From the NCBI GenBank assembly GCA_016787895.1, contig JAEUTN010000005.1, positions 150,811 through 214,810 on the forward strand: a stretch of DNA of 64,000 bases, written 5' to 3'. How positions within the stretch are numbered: the first letter of the stretch is position 1; the number at the start of each line of letters is the position of its first letter. The position numbers and the translations under genes are program-made. Below the pieces are notes generated by a model. The model saw only the letters and a program-made list of their open reading frames with translations, made no database searches and was not told the DNA's origin. The DNA is from Bacteroidia bacterium (GTDB taxonomy: Bacteria; Bacteroidota; Bacteroidia; B-17B0; Aurantibacillaceae). Below are positions 34,584 to 43,707 of this stretch, piece by piece.

Positions 34584-36275
34584 TTAATGGCCGGGATTCT
34601 GTTCTTCCGGTTTGAGCCAGATTTCCACCCTTGCCTCATGCTGCCATTCGGAAATACCCGGCCACCCGCCCTGAGAGCAAGCACCGGCGCCTATGGTTTC
34701 TGCATGAATCCCGAATTCAGCCAGATACTTTGCTACTTCTTTGGCCCGCGCCAGCGAAGCTTCCTGTGATTGTTTTCCGTAACCGGCTTCAGTGGGTGAG
34801 TAACCCAGCAAAAAGACCGTTTTGCCCACACAAGGCTCAGTGCCGAGAAAACGTGCGATGCGCCGGATTTTTGCAATTTGTGCCGGCTCCAGTACAATCC
34901 CGGTTGCATCAAAATAAACAGGCAGATTTACTTTTTCACCCCGGTTTACAACCTTCATTACCCTTTCCATGGTCTTCCTGGGCAAACTGTCCACGCCTCC
35001 GGGTTTCATCCCTTTTGAAACTGCAAACGGCAACTCGGGTACGAAACCTGCAGCAATTGCGCTGTCTCCTGCATTTGTCTGGCAATATTCCAAGAACTGA
35101 CGGGCAGCAAGCGTTAAGCTATCTGCCCCTGAATATAAATTTACCTCGTATGAAAGAGGATAATCTCCCGATGAAACGGTAAAAACAGAAGGCTGAACAG
35201 AGCCGTTCTGGCCCTGCAATGCCAGAGGTACCGTTTTGCCAGACGCAGAATGGGATATCAGAGCTATGGCATCCTTGTCGGCCAATACTGCTGAGACCAG
35301 ACTGTCGTGATTGACATTTCTTTCAGCAATTGCAGAGATTCTCCTGCCGGTAGATGGCAATAGTTCATTCCCGATGATATACCAGGCAGACGAAGCGGTA
35401 TCTGGCAAGATCAACCGCACTTTCCCGCCGTCCTTTACCCCCAGCATTTCCCATTGGGTTATTTCTCCACCCAGCAACTGCATTGCCTGCTCACGGCTCA
35501 GTTCCCGCAAGGGGTTGGACTCATTTACCACAAAGACCCAGGCATCTCTTCCCAGCACCATGCGATTCGAAGGCTGCTGCAATGCTTGAAAAAATGACTT
35601 GTTCCGGCAATATTCCGGCCGCACCCGGCCAGCTGAAACCACCAGATCTGTCTTGTGAACTTCCAACGCCCGAAAACCAGCCACAGTGCCGGCAGCCTGC
35701 AAGAGCACATGCACTTCTTTTTTTGTACCACTCGCACTATCCGTTTTCCAGCCGGTGATGATTTGGTTCCCCTGCGCTGCATTTCGGATCTGAACTTCCT
35801 CACACTTCAGTTGCCTTCTCAGATAACCGTCTACCAGCAAGGGCATCCATTTTGAAACCGCCGGTTGCGATCCGGAAATCCTGAATAAAAACTCTTTGGG
35901 AACCTCTGAAGCAGATGTGATCCAGGGCTTTTTCCATAGCAACAGCCCAGCAGTCAAAATTGCTGTTAAAACCGCGGCCGAAATCCAAATCCATTTCATT
36001 CTGAATCCGGATTTAGGGATTTGCAACGGTGCAATTTCCTTGGCAGGTTCTACCGTCTCAGCGAATTGATTTTCGATAGATACAGAAGAAGCTTCAGGAG
36101 CAGTAACTGGCACCGAAACCACAGTCGGTTCTATCCGGATTTCCTCTTTGGGTGGTTCTTCCCGTTTCGGTTCTGTTTCTGCCGTGTTTTCGGGAAGTGC
36201 CTTGCCGCAATAGGTGCAAAACCCAAAGTCAGCCGGATTGATTGTGCCACAATGTTCGCAGGTTCTCCAGTTCAT
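34584..36275 (-). CDS. Zinc-ribbon / TM / PstS-like / OmpA protein (module copy 1)
   Basis: 563 residues. A cytoplasmic zinc ribbon (C6, C9, C20, C23) is followed by a Pro/Glu-rich linker and one membrane helix (about 94-115). Then comes a periplasmic PBP-like domain of the phosphate-binding PstS type (about 128-410; FRISGSQPAV, SREQAMQLLGGEITQWEML, and SSGDYPLSYEVNLYS). An OmpA-like domain forms the C-terminus (about 445-555; PVYFDATGIVLEPAQIAKI, then SLARAKEVAKYLAEFGI). A PstS-OmpA fusion is known in other phyla, but I do not recognise this four-part combination. Its ATG overlaps the pseudokinase stop by four bases. It is paralogous to 39779-41335. Function unknown; it probably links a cytoplasmic partner to peptidoglycan. 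Confidence 0.82.
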   Translation of the reverse strand: MNWRTCEHCGTINPADFGFCTYCGKALPENTAETEPKREEPPKEEIRIEPTVVSVPVTAPEASSVSIENQFAETVEPAKEIAPLQIPKSGFRMKWIWISAAVLTAILTAGLLLWKKPWITSASEVPKEFLFRISGSQPAVSKWMPLLVDGYLRRQLKCEEVQIRNAAQGNQIITGWKTDSASGTKKEVHVLLQAAGTVAGFRALEVHKTDLVVSAGRVRPEYCRNKSFFQALQQPSNRMVLGRDAWVFVVNESNPLRELSREQAMQLLGGEITQWEMLGVKDGGKVRLILPDTASSAWYIIGNELLPSTGRRISAIAERNVNHDSLVSAVLADKDAIALISHSASGKTVPLALQGQNGSVQPSVFTVSSGDYPLSYEVNLYSGADSLTLAARQFLEYCQTNAGDSAIAAGFVPELPFAVSKGMKPGGVDSLPRKTMERVMKVVNRGEKVNLPVYFDATGIVLEPAQIAKIRRIARFLGTEPCVGKTVFLLGYSPTEAGYGKQSQEASLARAKEVAKYLAEFGIHAETIGAGACSQGGWPGISEWQHEARVEIWLKPEEQNPGH

Positions 36276-37423
36276 ACCTTAGGGGTTTTACAATACGGAC
36301 AAGCCTGCAGACTTTGAGGATACCTGTGCCTGCAATGTCTGCACACATAACCGGGGCTTTCAACAATAGGCTGACCACATTTTCCGCAAAACTGCGCACT
36401 GTATGGCATGATGGCCCCGCATCCGGGATTGGCACAAATTTTATCTTCTGATTCTATCGCTTCCGGTTCAATTGCATTTGGCTCAATCTCATTCATTTCA
36501 GGCTCCCTCAATGATTCAATGGCTGAAGAATCTTCTGCTTCCACTGTGTCGTTTTCCACCTCTTCCGCCATAGACATGATTAAAGGATTTTCCGTCCTGT
36601 TTTCAAACGGAGAATTGTATTCCGGACCAAGAAATCCTTTCAAAGCCTCGGTGGTATTTGAATAACGTATTTCCTCCTTTTGTGAAAGGAGTTTCTGCAA
36701 TCTCGGGGCTAAATAACTGCTGATTTTTATCGTCGGTAATTTCATGGCCATCATCTGACTGAAAATCTCAGACAAGGGCTGCTCAGCAGGATTAAAAGGC
36801 GCTTTTCCCGATATCATGGTGAAAAGGAGCATTCCAGCAGCATACAAATCGGAATGTATATCCGGTGCAGAATCATCAGAGAGCAACTGCGGACTGCGAA
36901 ATGATATGTTTTCGACCCCATAGGAACTCAGACTCGTGGCAAAGCCCAACACTTCTGCCGCATCCCTTGCATAGTCCTGTATGAGCAGCGATCCATCGGG
37001 TTGTAACCATGTGTTTTCATAATTGATGTTGCCAGCCACTTTTTCCCGGCTGTGCAAATACTCCAGCGTGTGAAGCAAGGTTACAACCGCCGAAATGGCT
37101 GTACTTTCATCCATTCCGCCTTTTTGCCGCAGCTCATCTTTTACACTGCGTCCGCCTGGCATTTCATATACAATTCCCATTAACTCCGGGCTTTGGATGT
37201 GCCCAAGATACCTTGACAAGCCCTTCTGTGGCCCCAATAAAGCCAGATCCAGTTCCCGCTGATATTCCTTTTGTACCCTTGAACTGCCAACAAACTCGGG
37301 TCGTATCCATTTGATTGCGGCTTTTTCACCTGTTTCTGAAAGGGCTTCCCACCATTCATAAAAGCCCTTTCTCGCCAGCAGTCGGGTGGTTCTGTATCCT
37401 GATATAGAAATTTCTGCTGCCAT
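36272..37423 (-). CDS. Pseudokinase with C-terminal zinc ribbons (module copy 1)
   Basis: 383 residues with an Ser/Thr-kinase-like fold. The VAIK lysine is present (K38), but the glycine loop is absent. The HRD catalytic loop reads VAGNINYEN (129-137), so the catalytic Asp is N132 and the phosphate-transfer Lys is N134. The DFG motif is DYA (150-152). Catalysis is therefore unlikely. An acidic linker leads to two zinc ribbons (CANPGCG...FCGKCG and CRHCRHRYPQ...ACPYC). No membrane helix is seen. It overlaps the OmpA partner by four bases (ATGA) and begins six bases after kdsA. A second, similar protein is at 41345-42388. Confidence 0.85.
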   Translation of the reverse strand: MAAEISISGYRTTRLLARKGFYEWWEALSETGEKAAIKWIRPEFVGSSRVQKEYQRELDLALLGPQKGLSRYLGHIQSPELMGIVYEMPGGRSVKDELRQKGGMDESTAISAVVTLLHTLEYLHSREKVAGNINYENTWLQPDGSLLIQDYARDAAEVLGFATSLSSYGVENISFRSPQLLSDDSAPDIHSDLYAAGMLLFTMISGKAPFNPAEQPLSEIFSQMMAMKLPTIKISSYLAPRLQKLLSQKEEIRYSNTTEALKGFLGPEYNSPFENRTENPLIMSMAEEVENDTVEAEDSSAIESLREPEMNEIEPNAIEPEAIESEDKICANPGCGAIMPYSAQFCGKCGQPIVESPGYVCRHCRHRYPQSLQACPYCKTPKV

Positions 37424-37429
37424 GCTGTA

Positions 37430-38254
37430 TTACAGGGGCAGAATGGCTTTACGGATTCGAAGCAATTGCTGCAACAAGGGCTCCAGTTTATCCAGTTGCA
37501 GCATATTTGCCCCATCGCTTTTTGCCTCGGCCGGACGGGGATGGGTTTCAATAAAAAGTCCGTCTGCTCCAACCGCAATCGCAGCTCTGGCAATGGTTCC
37601 AATCAATTCTGGCTTACCACCTGTAACTCCGCTTTCCTGATTGGGTTGCTGCAGACTGTGCGTCACATCCATCACCACAGGAACACCAAAACTTTGCATT
37701 TCCGGAATGTTCCTGAAATCAACCACCAAATCGGTATAACCAAAACTATTGCCCCGGTCTGTGAGTATCACACGGTCGTTTCCACTGTCTATGCATTTCT
37801 GCATGGCATGTTTCATGGCTCCGGCAGCAGCAAACTGGCCTTTTTTAATATTGATCCACTTGCCGGTTCTGGCTGCAGCAACCAGTAACTCGGTCTGACG
37901 AAATAAAAATGCAGGGATCTGAAGTACATCCACATAACGCGCGGCAAGCTCCGCTTCGTGTGACTCGTGAATGTCCGTTACCACCGGAACCTGATATCTG
38001 TCCCTTACTTCTGCCAGAATTTCCAGTGCCGCAACATCGCCTATTCCTGTAAATGAATCTATACGGCTGCGGTTGGCTTTGCGAAATGAACCCTTAAAAA
38101 TAAGTGGGATTTCAAGTCTCTCGCAAAGATTGTACAGTTTTTCAGCAATTTCCATAGCCATCTCACGGCTTTCAATTGCGCACGGGCCTGCCATTAAAAA
38201 GAAATTTCCAGCTGTGGTATGTTTAATACCCGGTATTTCAGAAACCGACTTCAT
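37430..38254 (-). CDS. kdsA: 3-deoxy-8-phosphooctulonate synthase (KDO 8-P synthase)
   Basis: 274 residues from the ATG at 38254. AGPCAIESREMAMEIAE, FKGSFRKANRSRIDSF and VVTDIHESHEA are the DAHP/KDO8P synthase signatures; the N-terminal position and substrate-binding residues match KdsA. It condenses PEP and arabinose 5-phosphate for the inner core of lipopolysaccharide. An ATG 27 codons upstream would overlap the HtrA gene and add a non-family extension, so it is rejected. It is the fourth gene of a six-gene minus-strand run, between htrA and a pseudokinase. Confidence 0.95.
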   Translation of the reverse strand: MKSVSEIPGIKHTTAGNFFLMAGPCAIESREMAMEIAEKLYNLCERLEIPLIFKGSFRKANRSRIDSFTGIGDVAALEILAEVRDRYQVPVVTDIHESHEAELAARYVDVLQIPAFLFRQTELLVAAARTGKWINIKKGQFAAAGAMKHAMQKCIDSGNDRVILTDRGNSFGYTDLVVDFRNIPEMQSFGVPVVMDVTHSLQQPNQESGVTGGKPELIGTIARAAIAVGADGLFIETHPRPAEAKSDGANMLQLDKLEPLLQQLLRIRKAILPL

Positions 38255-38279
38255 TGCTGCGAAGTTAGTCCGGTCTGCC

Positions 38280-39719
38280 TCAATAACTGAAAAAACTAAA
38301 ACTGCTGCGCGTTCCTTCGCGGGTAAGCCCCTCAATGGTAATGCGTCCGCTGGCCGACTCCATCGCCGAAATCAGGTCTTCTGCGTCGTTGTATTTTTTT
38401 CCGTTAAATGCGGTGATTACAAATCCCTCTGACAATCCCAGACGTGAAATATACCCGCCCCGCTGTATATTGATGAGCCTGATTCCGCTGGGGATGTTGT
38501 ACTTCTGCAAATCCGCAGCACCCAGTGGTTGAAAATCAGCACCCAGCATTTTGCTGTTTACCGCGCCTTTCATCATCAGTGCTGTATTGTCGCTGCCAGA
38601 AATCAATTTAAGGGCAATTGATTTTTCAACCCCGTCCCTCCATATTTTCAATTGAATCGTTTCGTCAGGTCTGCGATACGCCAGATATTCATCATAGAAT
38701 GCCCTGCTGTTCACTTTTTTGTCGTTCACGGAAATAATAATATCTCCTACCTTCAGTCCCGAAGATTCAGCAGGTCCTTCAGCAATTATTTCTTTCACCT
38801 GCACTCCCTCCCCGTCATACTTCAGCGCTGCTGCTTTATCAGCACTCAAATCCTCTACTACCATTCCCGGAAACGCGCGTTTTACCTGGCCAAATTCAAT
38901 AAAATCCTTTACAATTTTCTGAACAATATTGCTGGGAATTGCAAATCCATATCCAGAGTAACTTCCAGTATTGCTCTGTATGGCTGTATTTATTCCAACC
39001 AGCTCCCCGGCAGTATTTACCAGAGCCCCACCACTGTTGCCAGGGTTGATTGCGGCGTCAGTTTGTATAAAACTTTCAATCGGAAATTCTTTGTGCCCGA
39101 TATTGATATTTCTTCCTTTGGCACTCACGATTCCTGCAGTCACAGTGGATGTCAAATTAAACGGATTCCCCACCGCCAGTACCCAATTGCCCACCTGCAC
39201 ACCATCAGAATTGGCAAATGCAATGGCCGGTAAACCTTTCTCTTCAATCTTCAATAAAGCCAGATCAGAATTTGGATCAGCGCCGATAACTCTGGCCACA
39301 TATTCTTTTTTCTTCTGATTCAAAACCACCGTGATTTTATCTGCTCCTTCAATCACATGGTTATTGGTAACAATATACCCATCCTTGCTTACAATTACGC
39401 CACTGCCCGTGCTGGTGGCCTTGCCCCTGCTGCCAAACGGGTCGAAATCCCAAAACCAGCCAAAGCCACTTCTGTACTCCACCGTACTTTCGTTTTTAAT
39501 AAAAACCACCGTCTGTGTTGAAATCTCAGATGCCTTTTCGAATCCATCCGGCAAAGCTGCCAGATTGGCATTTCGATACACACCGGATGAAGGAAAGTAT
39601 CCATTTCCGGAAACAGAGGCATTCTGGCTCCGCACGAATATCCAGGCCCCCAAAATTCCTGAACCCAGAGGAAGGACAAAGTAAATGAATGATTTCTGCA
39701 ACCAAGGATTGATTTTCAT
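38280..39719 (-). CDS. HtrA/DegP family serine protease
   Basis: 479 residues from the ATG at 39719, with an N-terminal membrane anchor (FIYFVLPLGSGILGAWIFV). The catalytic triad is visible as IVTNNHVIEG (His), DPNSDLALLK (Asp) and NPGNSGGALV (Ser). It is followed by PDZ 1 (about 290-370) and a degenerate PDZ 2 (about 400-470). It is an envelope quality-control protease or chaperone. It lies between the two OmpA/pseudokinase modules, 26 bases upstream of kdsA. Confidence 0.94.
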   Translation of the reverse strand: MKINPWLQKSFIYFVLPLGSGILGAWIFVRSQNASVSGNGYFPSSGVYRNANLAALPDGFEKASEISTQTVVFIKNESTVEYRSGFGWFWDFDPFGSRGKATSTGSGVIVSKDGYIVTNNHVIEGADKITVVLNQKKKEYVARVIGADPNSDLALLKIEEKGLPAIAFANSDGVQVGNWVLAVGNPFNLTSTVTAGIVSAKGRNINIGHKEFPIESFIQTDAAINPGNSGGALVNTAGELVGINTAIQSNTGSYSGYGFAIPSNIVQKIVKDFIEFGQVKRAFPGMVVEDLSADKAAALKYDGEGVQVKEIIAEGPAESSGLKVGDIIISVNDKKVNSRAFYDEYLAYRRPDETIQLKIWRDGVEKSIALKLISGSDNTALMMKGAVNSKMLGADFQPLGAADLQKYNIPSGIRLINIQRGGYISRLGLSEGFVITAFNGKKYNDAEDLISAMESASGRITIEGLTREGTRSSFSFFSY

Positions 39720-39778
39720 ATCAAAGTTAGCCCTGCAAAAATCGGGCAAAACTCATCCTGCCGAGGTTTTGTGACGCC

Positions 39779-41335
39779 CTATTGCAACCAGATTTCAGCC
39801 CGCCGGTTTCTTGCCACGAACTGCTTATCTCCTGCCCACCCGATAGGAAATGACCCGGCCAGTCCCAGCGTGCGTACCTTTAATCCATTCGCTGTGAGCA
39901 ATTGCTCTACCTCTTTTGCGCGATTCTCTGAGGCTTGGAGACTCAGTTTATCCATCCCGTCAGTTGGTGCCGAAAATCCCACCACCAGGATTTCTTTCGT
40001 GCCAAACTCCGGCCTGCTTAAAAAATCAGAAACCCGCCTCAGCAGAATATCCATGCCCGGTGCCAGGGCAGTACCGTCCGCATCAAATTCAATCTTTACA
40101 TTCATTACCTTGCCCATCAAAGCCAGTTCTTTCCAATAATCCCGGACTGCTTCCGGCAATGAATCGTTCAGGTTTCTGGACCGGCTGCTGGTAGTGACCA
40201 TGAAATCCGGACCGGCAAAACCATATACGACAGACTTCTGCCGAATCCGGTTCTGACAAAAATCCATGAATGATTTCATGGGTTCAGAACTTTTTTTGCC
40301 TGCTTTTAAATACATGGGCTGTGAAAATGGGTACTCTCCCATGGAAATCGTCAATTGTCCCGGTCTTACTGCTTGTCCGTTCAGATCAAGGGCCAGAGTT
40401 GTTACATGGGTGGCGGAAGGAATATAGCCTCCAATGGCTATGCCGCCCGGATTGGATTCCAGCCATTGAATCATACTGTCATAGGATGGTGAACGCAGCA
40501 CACGGTTCGCAACGGATTTACCCGCTTTCTCCATAAACTCCGCAATCCAGGTTTTGCCCAGCCAGGTATTGCTGTCCGGCACCATACACCGTGTGCTTGA
40601 ATCCAACGATTCCCCGGACAACATCGCAGCCAGTTCTTCAGGGGTTATGGTACGCCTGTTGTTCTGTGTATTTACCCAACACACCACCGGACTGAGACCC
40701 AGAAAAATACGGTTATCAGAAACAGAATCAGTTGATTCATCATCAGCGAGTGTAGCCCACATTTCGGCAGAATCCATCTCCATGTGCTTTTTACCACCCC
40801 AAGTGCCTGAATTGCGGATGAGGACTTTCTGTTCGGTCTCTACCCCTTCGGTATCTGTCACCTTGGCCTGAATGACCAAATCACCTGCCCTTGCACCCTT
40901 ATATCTCGTTACTTCACTTGCATGCTTTACTTCTTTAAACCAGGTTTCAACCATATCGGGTAGCATATGTTCCCCTGCGAGTGCTGTGCCGGATATGCGA
41001 AACAGATACATTTCCCTTTCGGGTTTGGGACCACTGATTCCCGGAAGCTTCTTATTTCTGAATACAAAAACCACGGCCAATCCGGCAAGCAGCAATGCCA
41101 TACCGGCAGCAAGCAATTGTACCGGTTTGCCCTGCATATTCCCCGGAGATTTTACCGGCTTATTTGCAGGTGTCTCCGCAATTTTTCCGCTGATTTCTGT
41201 GGAAATAAATACTTCTGCAGTTTCCACCTCCTCTGCAGGTAATTCTATTGAAACCAGTTTGTGTCCGCAATTTTCGCAGAACTGAACACCCTCCTGATTT
41301 TCAGTACCACATTCTGTACAAAAAAGAGTTGCCAT
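39779..41335 (-). CDS. Zinc-ribbon / TM / PstS-like / OmpA protein (module copy 2)
   Basis: 518 residues with the same plan as the protein at 34584-36275: zinc ribbon (C6, C9, C20, C23), linker, one membrane helix (about 72-92), PstS-like domain (about 108-390; LFRISGTALAGEHMLP, ITPEELAAMLSGE, SMGEYPFSQPMYLKAG), OmpA-like C-terminus (about 415-518; KIEFDADGTALAPGMDILLRRVSDF, ASENRAKEVEQLL). The domain order and the Cys spacing are conserved although overall similarity is modest. It starts nine bases after the second pseudokinase. Confidence 0.82.
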   Translation of the reverse strand: MATLFCTECGTENQEGVQFCENCGHKLVSIELPAEEVETAEVFISTEISGKIAETPANKPVKSPGNMQGKPVQLLAAGMALLLAGLAVVFVFRNKKLPGISGPKPEREMYLFRISGTALAGEHMLPDMVETWFKEVKHASEVTRYKGARAGDLVIQAKVTDTEGVETEQKVLIRNSGTWGGKKHMEMDSAEMWATLADDESTDSVSDNRIFLGLSPVVCWVNTQNNRRTITPEELAAMLSGESLDSSTRCMVPDSNTWLGKTWIAEFMEKAGKSVANRVLRSPSYDSMIQWLESNPGGIAIGGYIPSATHVTTLALDLNGQAVRPGQLTISMGEYPFSQPMYLKAGKKSSEPMKSFMDFCQNRIRQKSVVYGFAGPDFMVTTSSRSRNLNDSLPEAVRDYWKELALMGKVMNVKIEFDADGTALAPGMDILLRRVSDFLSRPEFGTKEILVVGFSAPTDGMDKLSLQASENRAKEVEQLLTANGLKVRTLGLAGSFPIGWAGDKQFVARNRRAEIWLQ

Positions 41336-41344
41336 GGCTTAGAA

Positions 41345-42388
41345 TCAGGAAATGGAATTTTCGCAATACGGACAATAGTCGGAATCCGACGGGATCTCTG
41401 TGCGACAATGCGGACAGGGAATCAGGTTCAATTCCTTCCATTTGGTTCCGCAACTACCACAGAATTTGGCATTCACCGGCATAGGTTTGCCACACCTGGG
41501 ATTTACACAACTCTTCTGAGCACCCGCTGGCACAGTTACCTGGGGCATGACTGGTGCAAATGCCGGCACTGCGGAACCGGAAACACCCTGCAATTCATTC
41601 CACGCTGCCAGCGCTTCACGGGTGCTTTGAAAACGCATGTCAGCGTTGGCATGCAGCATCCTTGACAAAAAGGTACGGACCGGTGCCGATACCTGAATCT
41701 CCGGCAGATTTCCGGATGTAATGTCTCTGTAAATGTTCGACAGTGGCTGCTCCAGTGGATTGAAGGGTGCTTTCCCACGCATCATTACATACAATACCAT
41801 TCCCAGACTGTACAGGTCGCTGCGGATACTGTTCAATTCCAGACTCTGCAGTTGTTCCGGACTTTTAAAGGAAATAGCCTCAGGTCCGTAACTACTGATA
41901 TTGGTTGCAAAACCCAGTACTTCAGAAGTGTCCCTGGCAAATTCATACATCCGCAACATATTTCCAGGAGTGTACAGAATATTCTCATAGTTCAGATTCC
42001 CTACCACATATCCACTTGAATGTATGTAATCCAGAGCCTGAATCATCAGCCCTATAAGGCCGATGGCTTCCTTTTCGGAAAACGCACCAGCCTGTTTCAA
42101 TTGTGTCTTTAAAGAAACTCCGTCCGAGTTTTCACGTATGATGGCCAGCGTATCAATTGTCTCTTCCAAACCAAGTATGCGTGCTATTCCCGGATGTGAA
42201 AAGGCGGCCGCCTGTTTCGCTTCCCGTTTGAATTCCTCACGCACCCGGGGATTGGACATGAATTCCGTTTTCAGCAATTTCACATTCGCACGCTGACCCA
42301 GATTGTTCATTCCGGTCCAGATTTCGTAAAACCCATTTTGTGCAGCCAGCTCCGTAAGCCTGTACTGCTGTATAATCTGATCTTTCAT
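41345..42388 (-). CDS. Pseudokinase with C-terminal zinc ribbons (module copy 2)
   Basis: 347 residues, first gene of the run. It is kinase-like with VAIK lysine K37. The catalytic loop is VVGNLNYEN (N131 in place of Asp, N133 in place of Lys), and EFA (149-151) replaces DFG. Two zinc ribbons (CVNPRCG...FCGSCG and CPHCRTEIPS...YCPYC) end the protein. It shares with the copy at 36272 the blocks GNxNYEN, ARDxxEVLGFATxxSSYGxExISF and GKAPFNPxEQPLSxI. The shared deviations from active kinases suggest selection on the inactive form. A Shine-Dalgarno-like GGAGGG lies six bases before the ATG, unusual for this phylum. Confidence 0.85.
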   Translation of the reverse strand: MKDQIIQQYRLTELAAQNGFYEIWTGMNNLGQRANVKLLKTEFMSNPRVREEFKREAKQAAAFSHPGIARILGLEETIDTLAIIRENSDGVSLKTQLKQAGAFSEKEAIGLIGLMIQALDYIHSSGYVVGNLNYENILYTPGNMLRMYEFARDTSEVLGFATNISSYGPEAISFKSPEQLQSLELNSIRSDLYSLGMVLYVMMRGKAPFNPLEQPLSNIYRDITSGNLPEIQVSAPVRTFLSRMLHANADMRFQSTREALAAWNELQGVSGSAVPAFAPVMPQVTVPAGAQKSCVNPRCGKPMPVNAKFCGSCGTKWKELNLIPCPHCRTEIPSDSDYCPYCENSIS

Positions 42389-42431
42389 TTTTCCCTCCGT
42401 TGATTTGACTCAACACCCTGATTTGGGGTTG

Positions 42432-42439
42432 CAATTATA
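42432..42439 (-). promoter_or_regulatory. Candidate promoter of the six-gene pseudokinase/OmpA/htrA/kdsA run
   Basis: TATAATTG on the minus strand differs from TAnnTTTG by one base and also contains a perfect TATAAT. The predicted leader is about 40 bases and includes the GGAGGG site before 42388. Confidence 0.4.
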
Positions 42440-42528
42440 CCCATTTTGACACATATCCACAGTTTATCCCCATTTTAATTTTTTATTTCTCTGTCACTTC
42501 CTATATTGCACGCCTTAAAAGAATTAAA

Positions 42529-43116
42529 ATGGAGGCAATGGTTGAATTCATCAAATCCCCCTGGCCATGGTATGTGGTCGGGCCAATTATGGGACTCACT
42601 GTCCCGCTGCTGCTGCTCATCGGCAACAAACACTTCGGTATTTCAAGTTCACTCAGACATGTATGCGCAATTGTACTGCCTGCCAATCTGAAATTCTTCA
42701 ATTATAACTGGCGAAGGGAGGTATGGAATTTAATCTTCGTACTGGGTGTGATTCTGGGTGCAGTTATCGCAACCCAATTCATGAACAACGGACAACCCGT
42801 GGCTGTGGGCGCCACCACTCATGCTCAACTTGCCGGATATGGAATTACGGACAATGAATATGCGCAATTGTTGCCAGCAAGCATCTTTGGAATTTCACAG
42901 ATATTTACCTGGAAAGGTGTATTTTTTCTGATGATTGGCGGATTTATGGTCGGTTTCGGAACCCGCTATGCCGGTGGTTGTACCACTGGCCACAGTATTA
43001 CAGGAATGGCCAATTTGCAACTGCCATCTTTTATCGCCACTCTTTGCTTTATGGCTGGTGGATTTATCACCACTGTAGTTGTTATTCCTTATTTGTTCGA
43101 ATGGTTTGGTAAGTAA
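42529..43116 (+). CDS. YeeE/YedE family sulfur transporter, N-terminal-half subunit (PmpA-like)
   Basis: 195 residues with four or five membrane helices. The conserved pore cysteine lies in [15 protein letters not shown] (near residue 150). YeeE/YedE (TsuA-like) proteins import thiosulfate; in many bacteria the protein is split into two short subunits (pmpA/pmpB) as here. An alternative ATG three codons downstream is preceded too closely by GGAGGC, so the first ATG is preferred. It pairs with the next gene. Confidence 0.88.
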   Translation: MEAMVEFIKSPWPWYVVGPIMGLTVPLLLLIGNKHFGISSSLRHVCAIVLPANLKFFNYNWRREVWNLIFVLGVILGAVIATQFMNNGQPVAVGATTHAQLAGYGITDNEYAQLLPASIFGISQIFTWKGVFFLMIGGFMVGFGTRYAGGCTTGHSITGMANLQLPSFIATLCFMAGGFITTVVVIPYLFEWFGK

Positions 43117-43134
43117 AAAAAGGAGGAAATCATC

Positions 43135-43650
43135 ATGGAAAATTTACAAAATAAATATAGCGTAGACGAGAATGTTGTTACCTGGGATCATGCTGCAGTT
43201 GCAGAAAAAACCCTTAAACCTACCAACGGAGAATCTACCGGCAAAGTGGCAGGATATCTTCTTGCAGGCATCCTGTTTGGTATCATTCTGGTAAAAGGGG
43301 AAATTATCTCGTGGTACCGCATACAGGAAATGTTTCTGCTGGACTCATTTCACATGTACGGCATCATTGGCTCTGCCGTATTTGTGGCAGCTATAGGCAT
43401 TCAAATCATTAAATCAACCAAGACAAAAACCTTTGACGGACAACCCATCATTTTTTACAAAAAAATATTCAGCTGGGGACAAATTATCGGCGGCACCATG
43501 TTTGGCCTCGGATGGGCACTTACCGGCGCATGCCCCGGCCCGTTGTATGCCCAATTCGGATCAGGATTTATGGCGGCAGGTGTTTCCCTGTTTTTTGCCA
43601 TTGCCGGCACCTGGTTCTATGGTTTGCTGCGTGATAAACTGCCGCATTGA
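43135..43650 (+). CDS. YeeE/YedE family sulfur transporter, second subunit (DUF6691, PmpB-like)
   Basis: 171 residues with four membrane helices and the second conserved cysteine motif LTGACPGPLYAQFGSG. Together with the preceding gene it reconstitutes a full YeeE/YedE transporter for thiosulfate or a related sulfur species. A textbook Shine-Dalgarno AAAGGAGG lies eight bases upstream of the ATG, unusual in Bacteroidota. No sulfur-oxidation enzymes are adjacent. Confidence 0.88.
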   Translation: MENLQNKYSVDENVVTWDHAAVAEKTLKPTNGESTGKVAGYLLAGILFGIILVKGEIISWYRIQEMFLLDSFHMYGIIGSAVFVAAIGIQIIKSTKTKTFDGQPIIFYKKIFSWGQIIGGTMFGLGWALTGACPGPLYAQFGSGFMAAGVSLFFAIAGTWFYGLLRDKLPH

Positions 43651-43707
43651 TTGCTCTTTGCATGCCCTTAAGCAATTGTAATATTCAACGTTTTTATTCA
43701 CCAATTC

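Noticed and set aside
42445..42475. DnaA-box-like ATATCCACA and TTTATCCCC
   Set aside because: One imperfect box without a cluster, AT-rich unwinding region or dnaA/dnaN neighbours does not support an origin.
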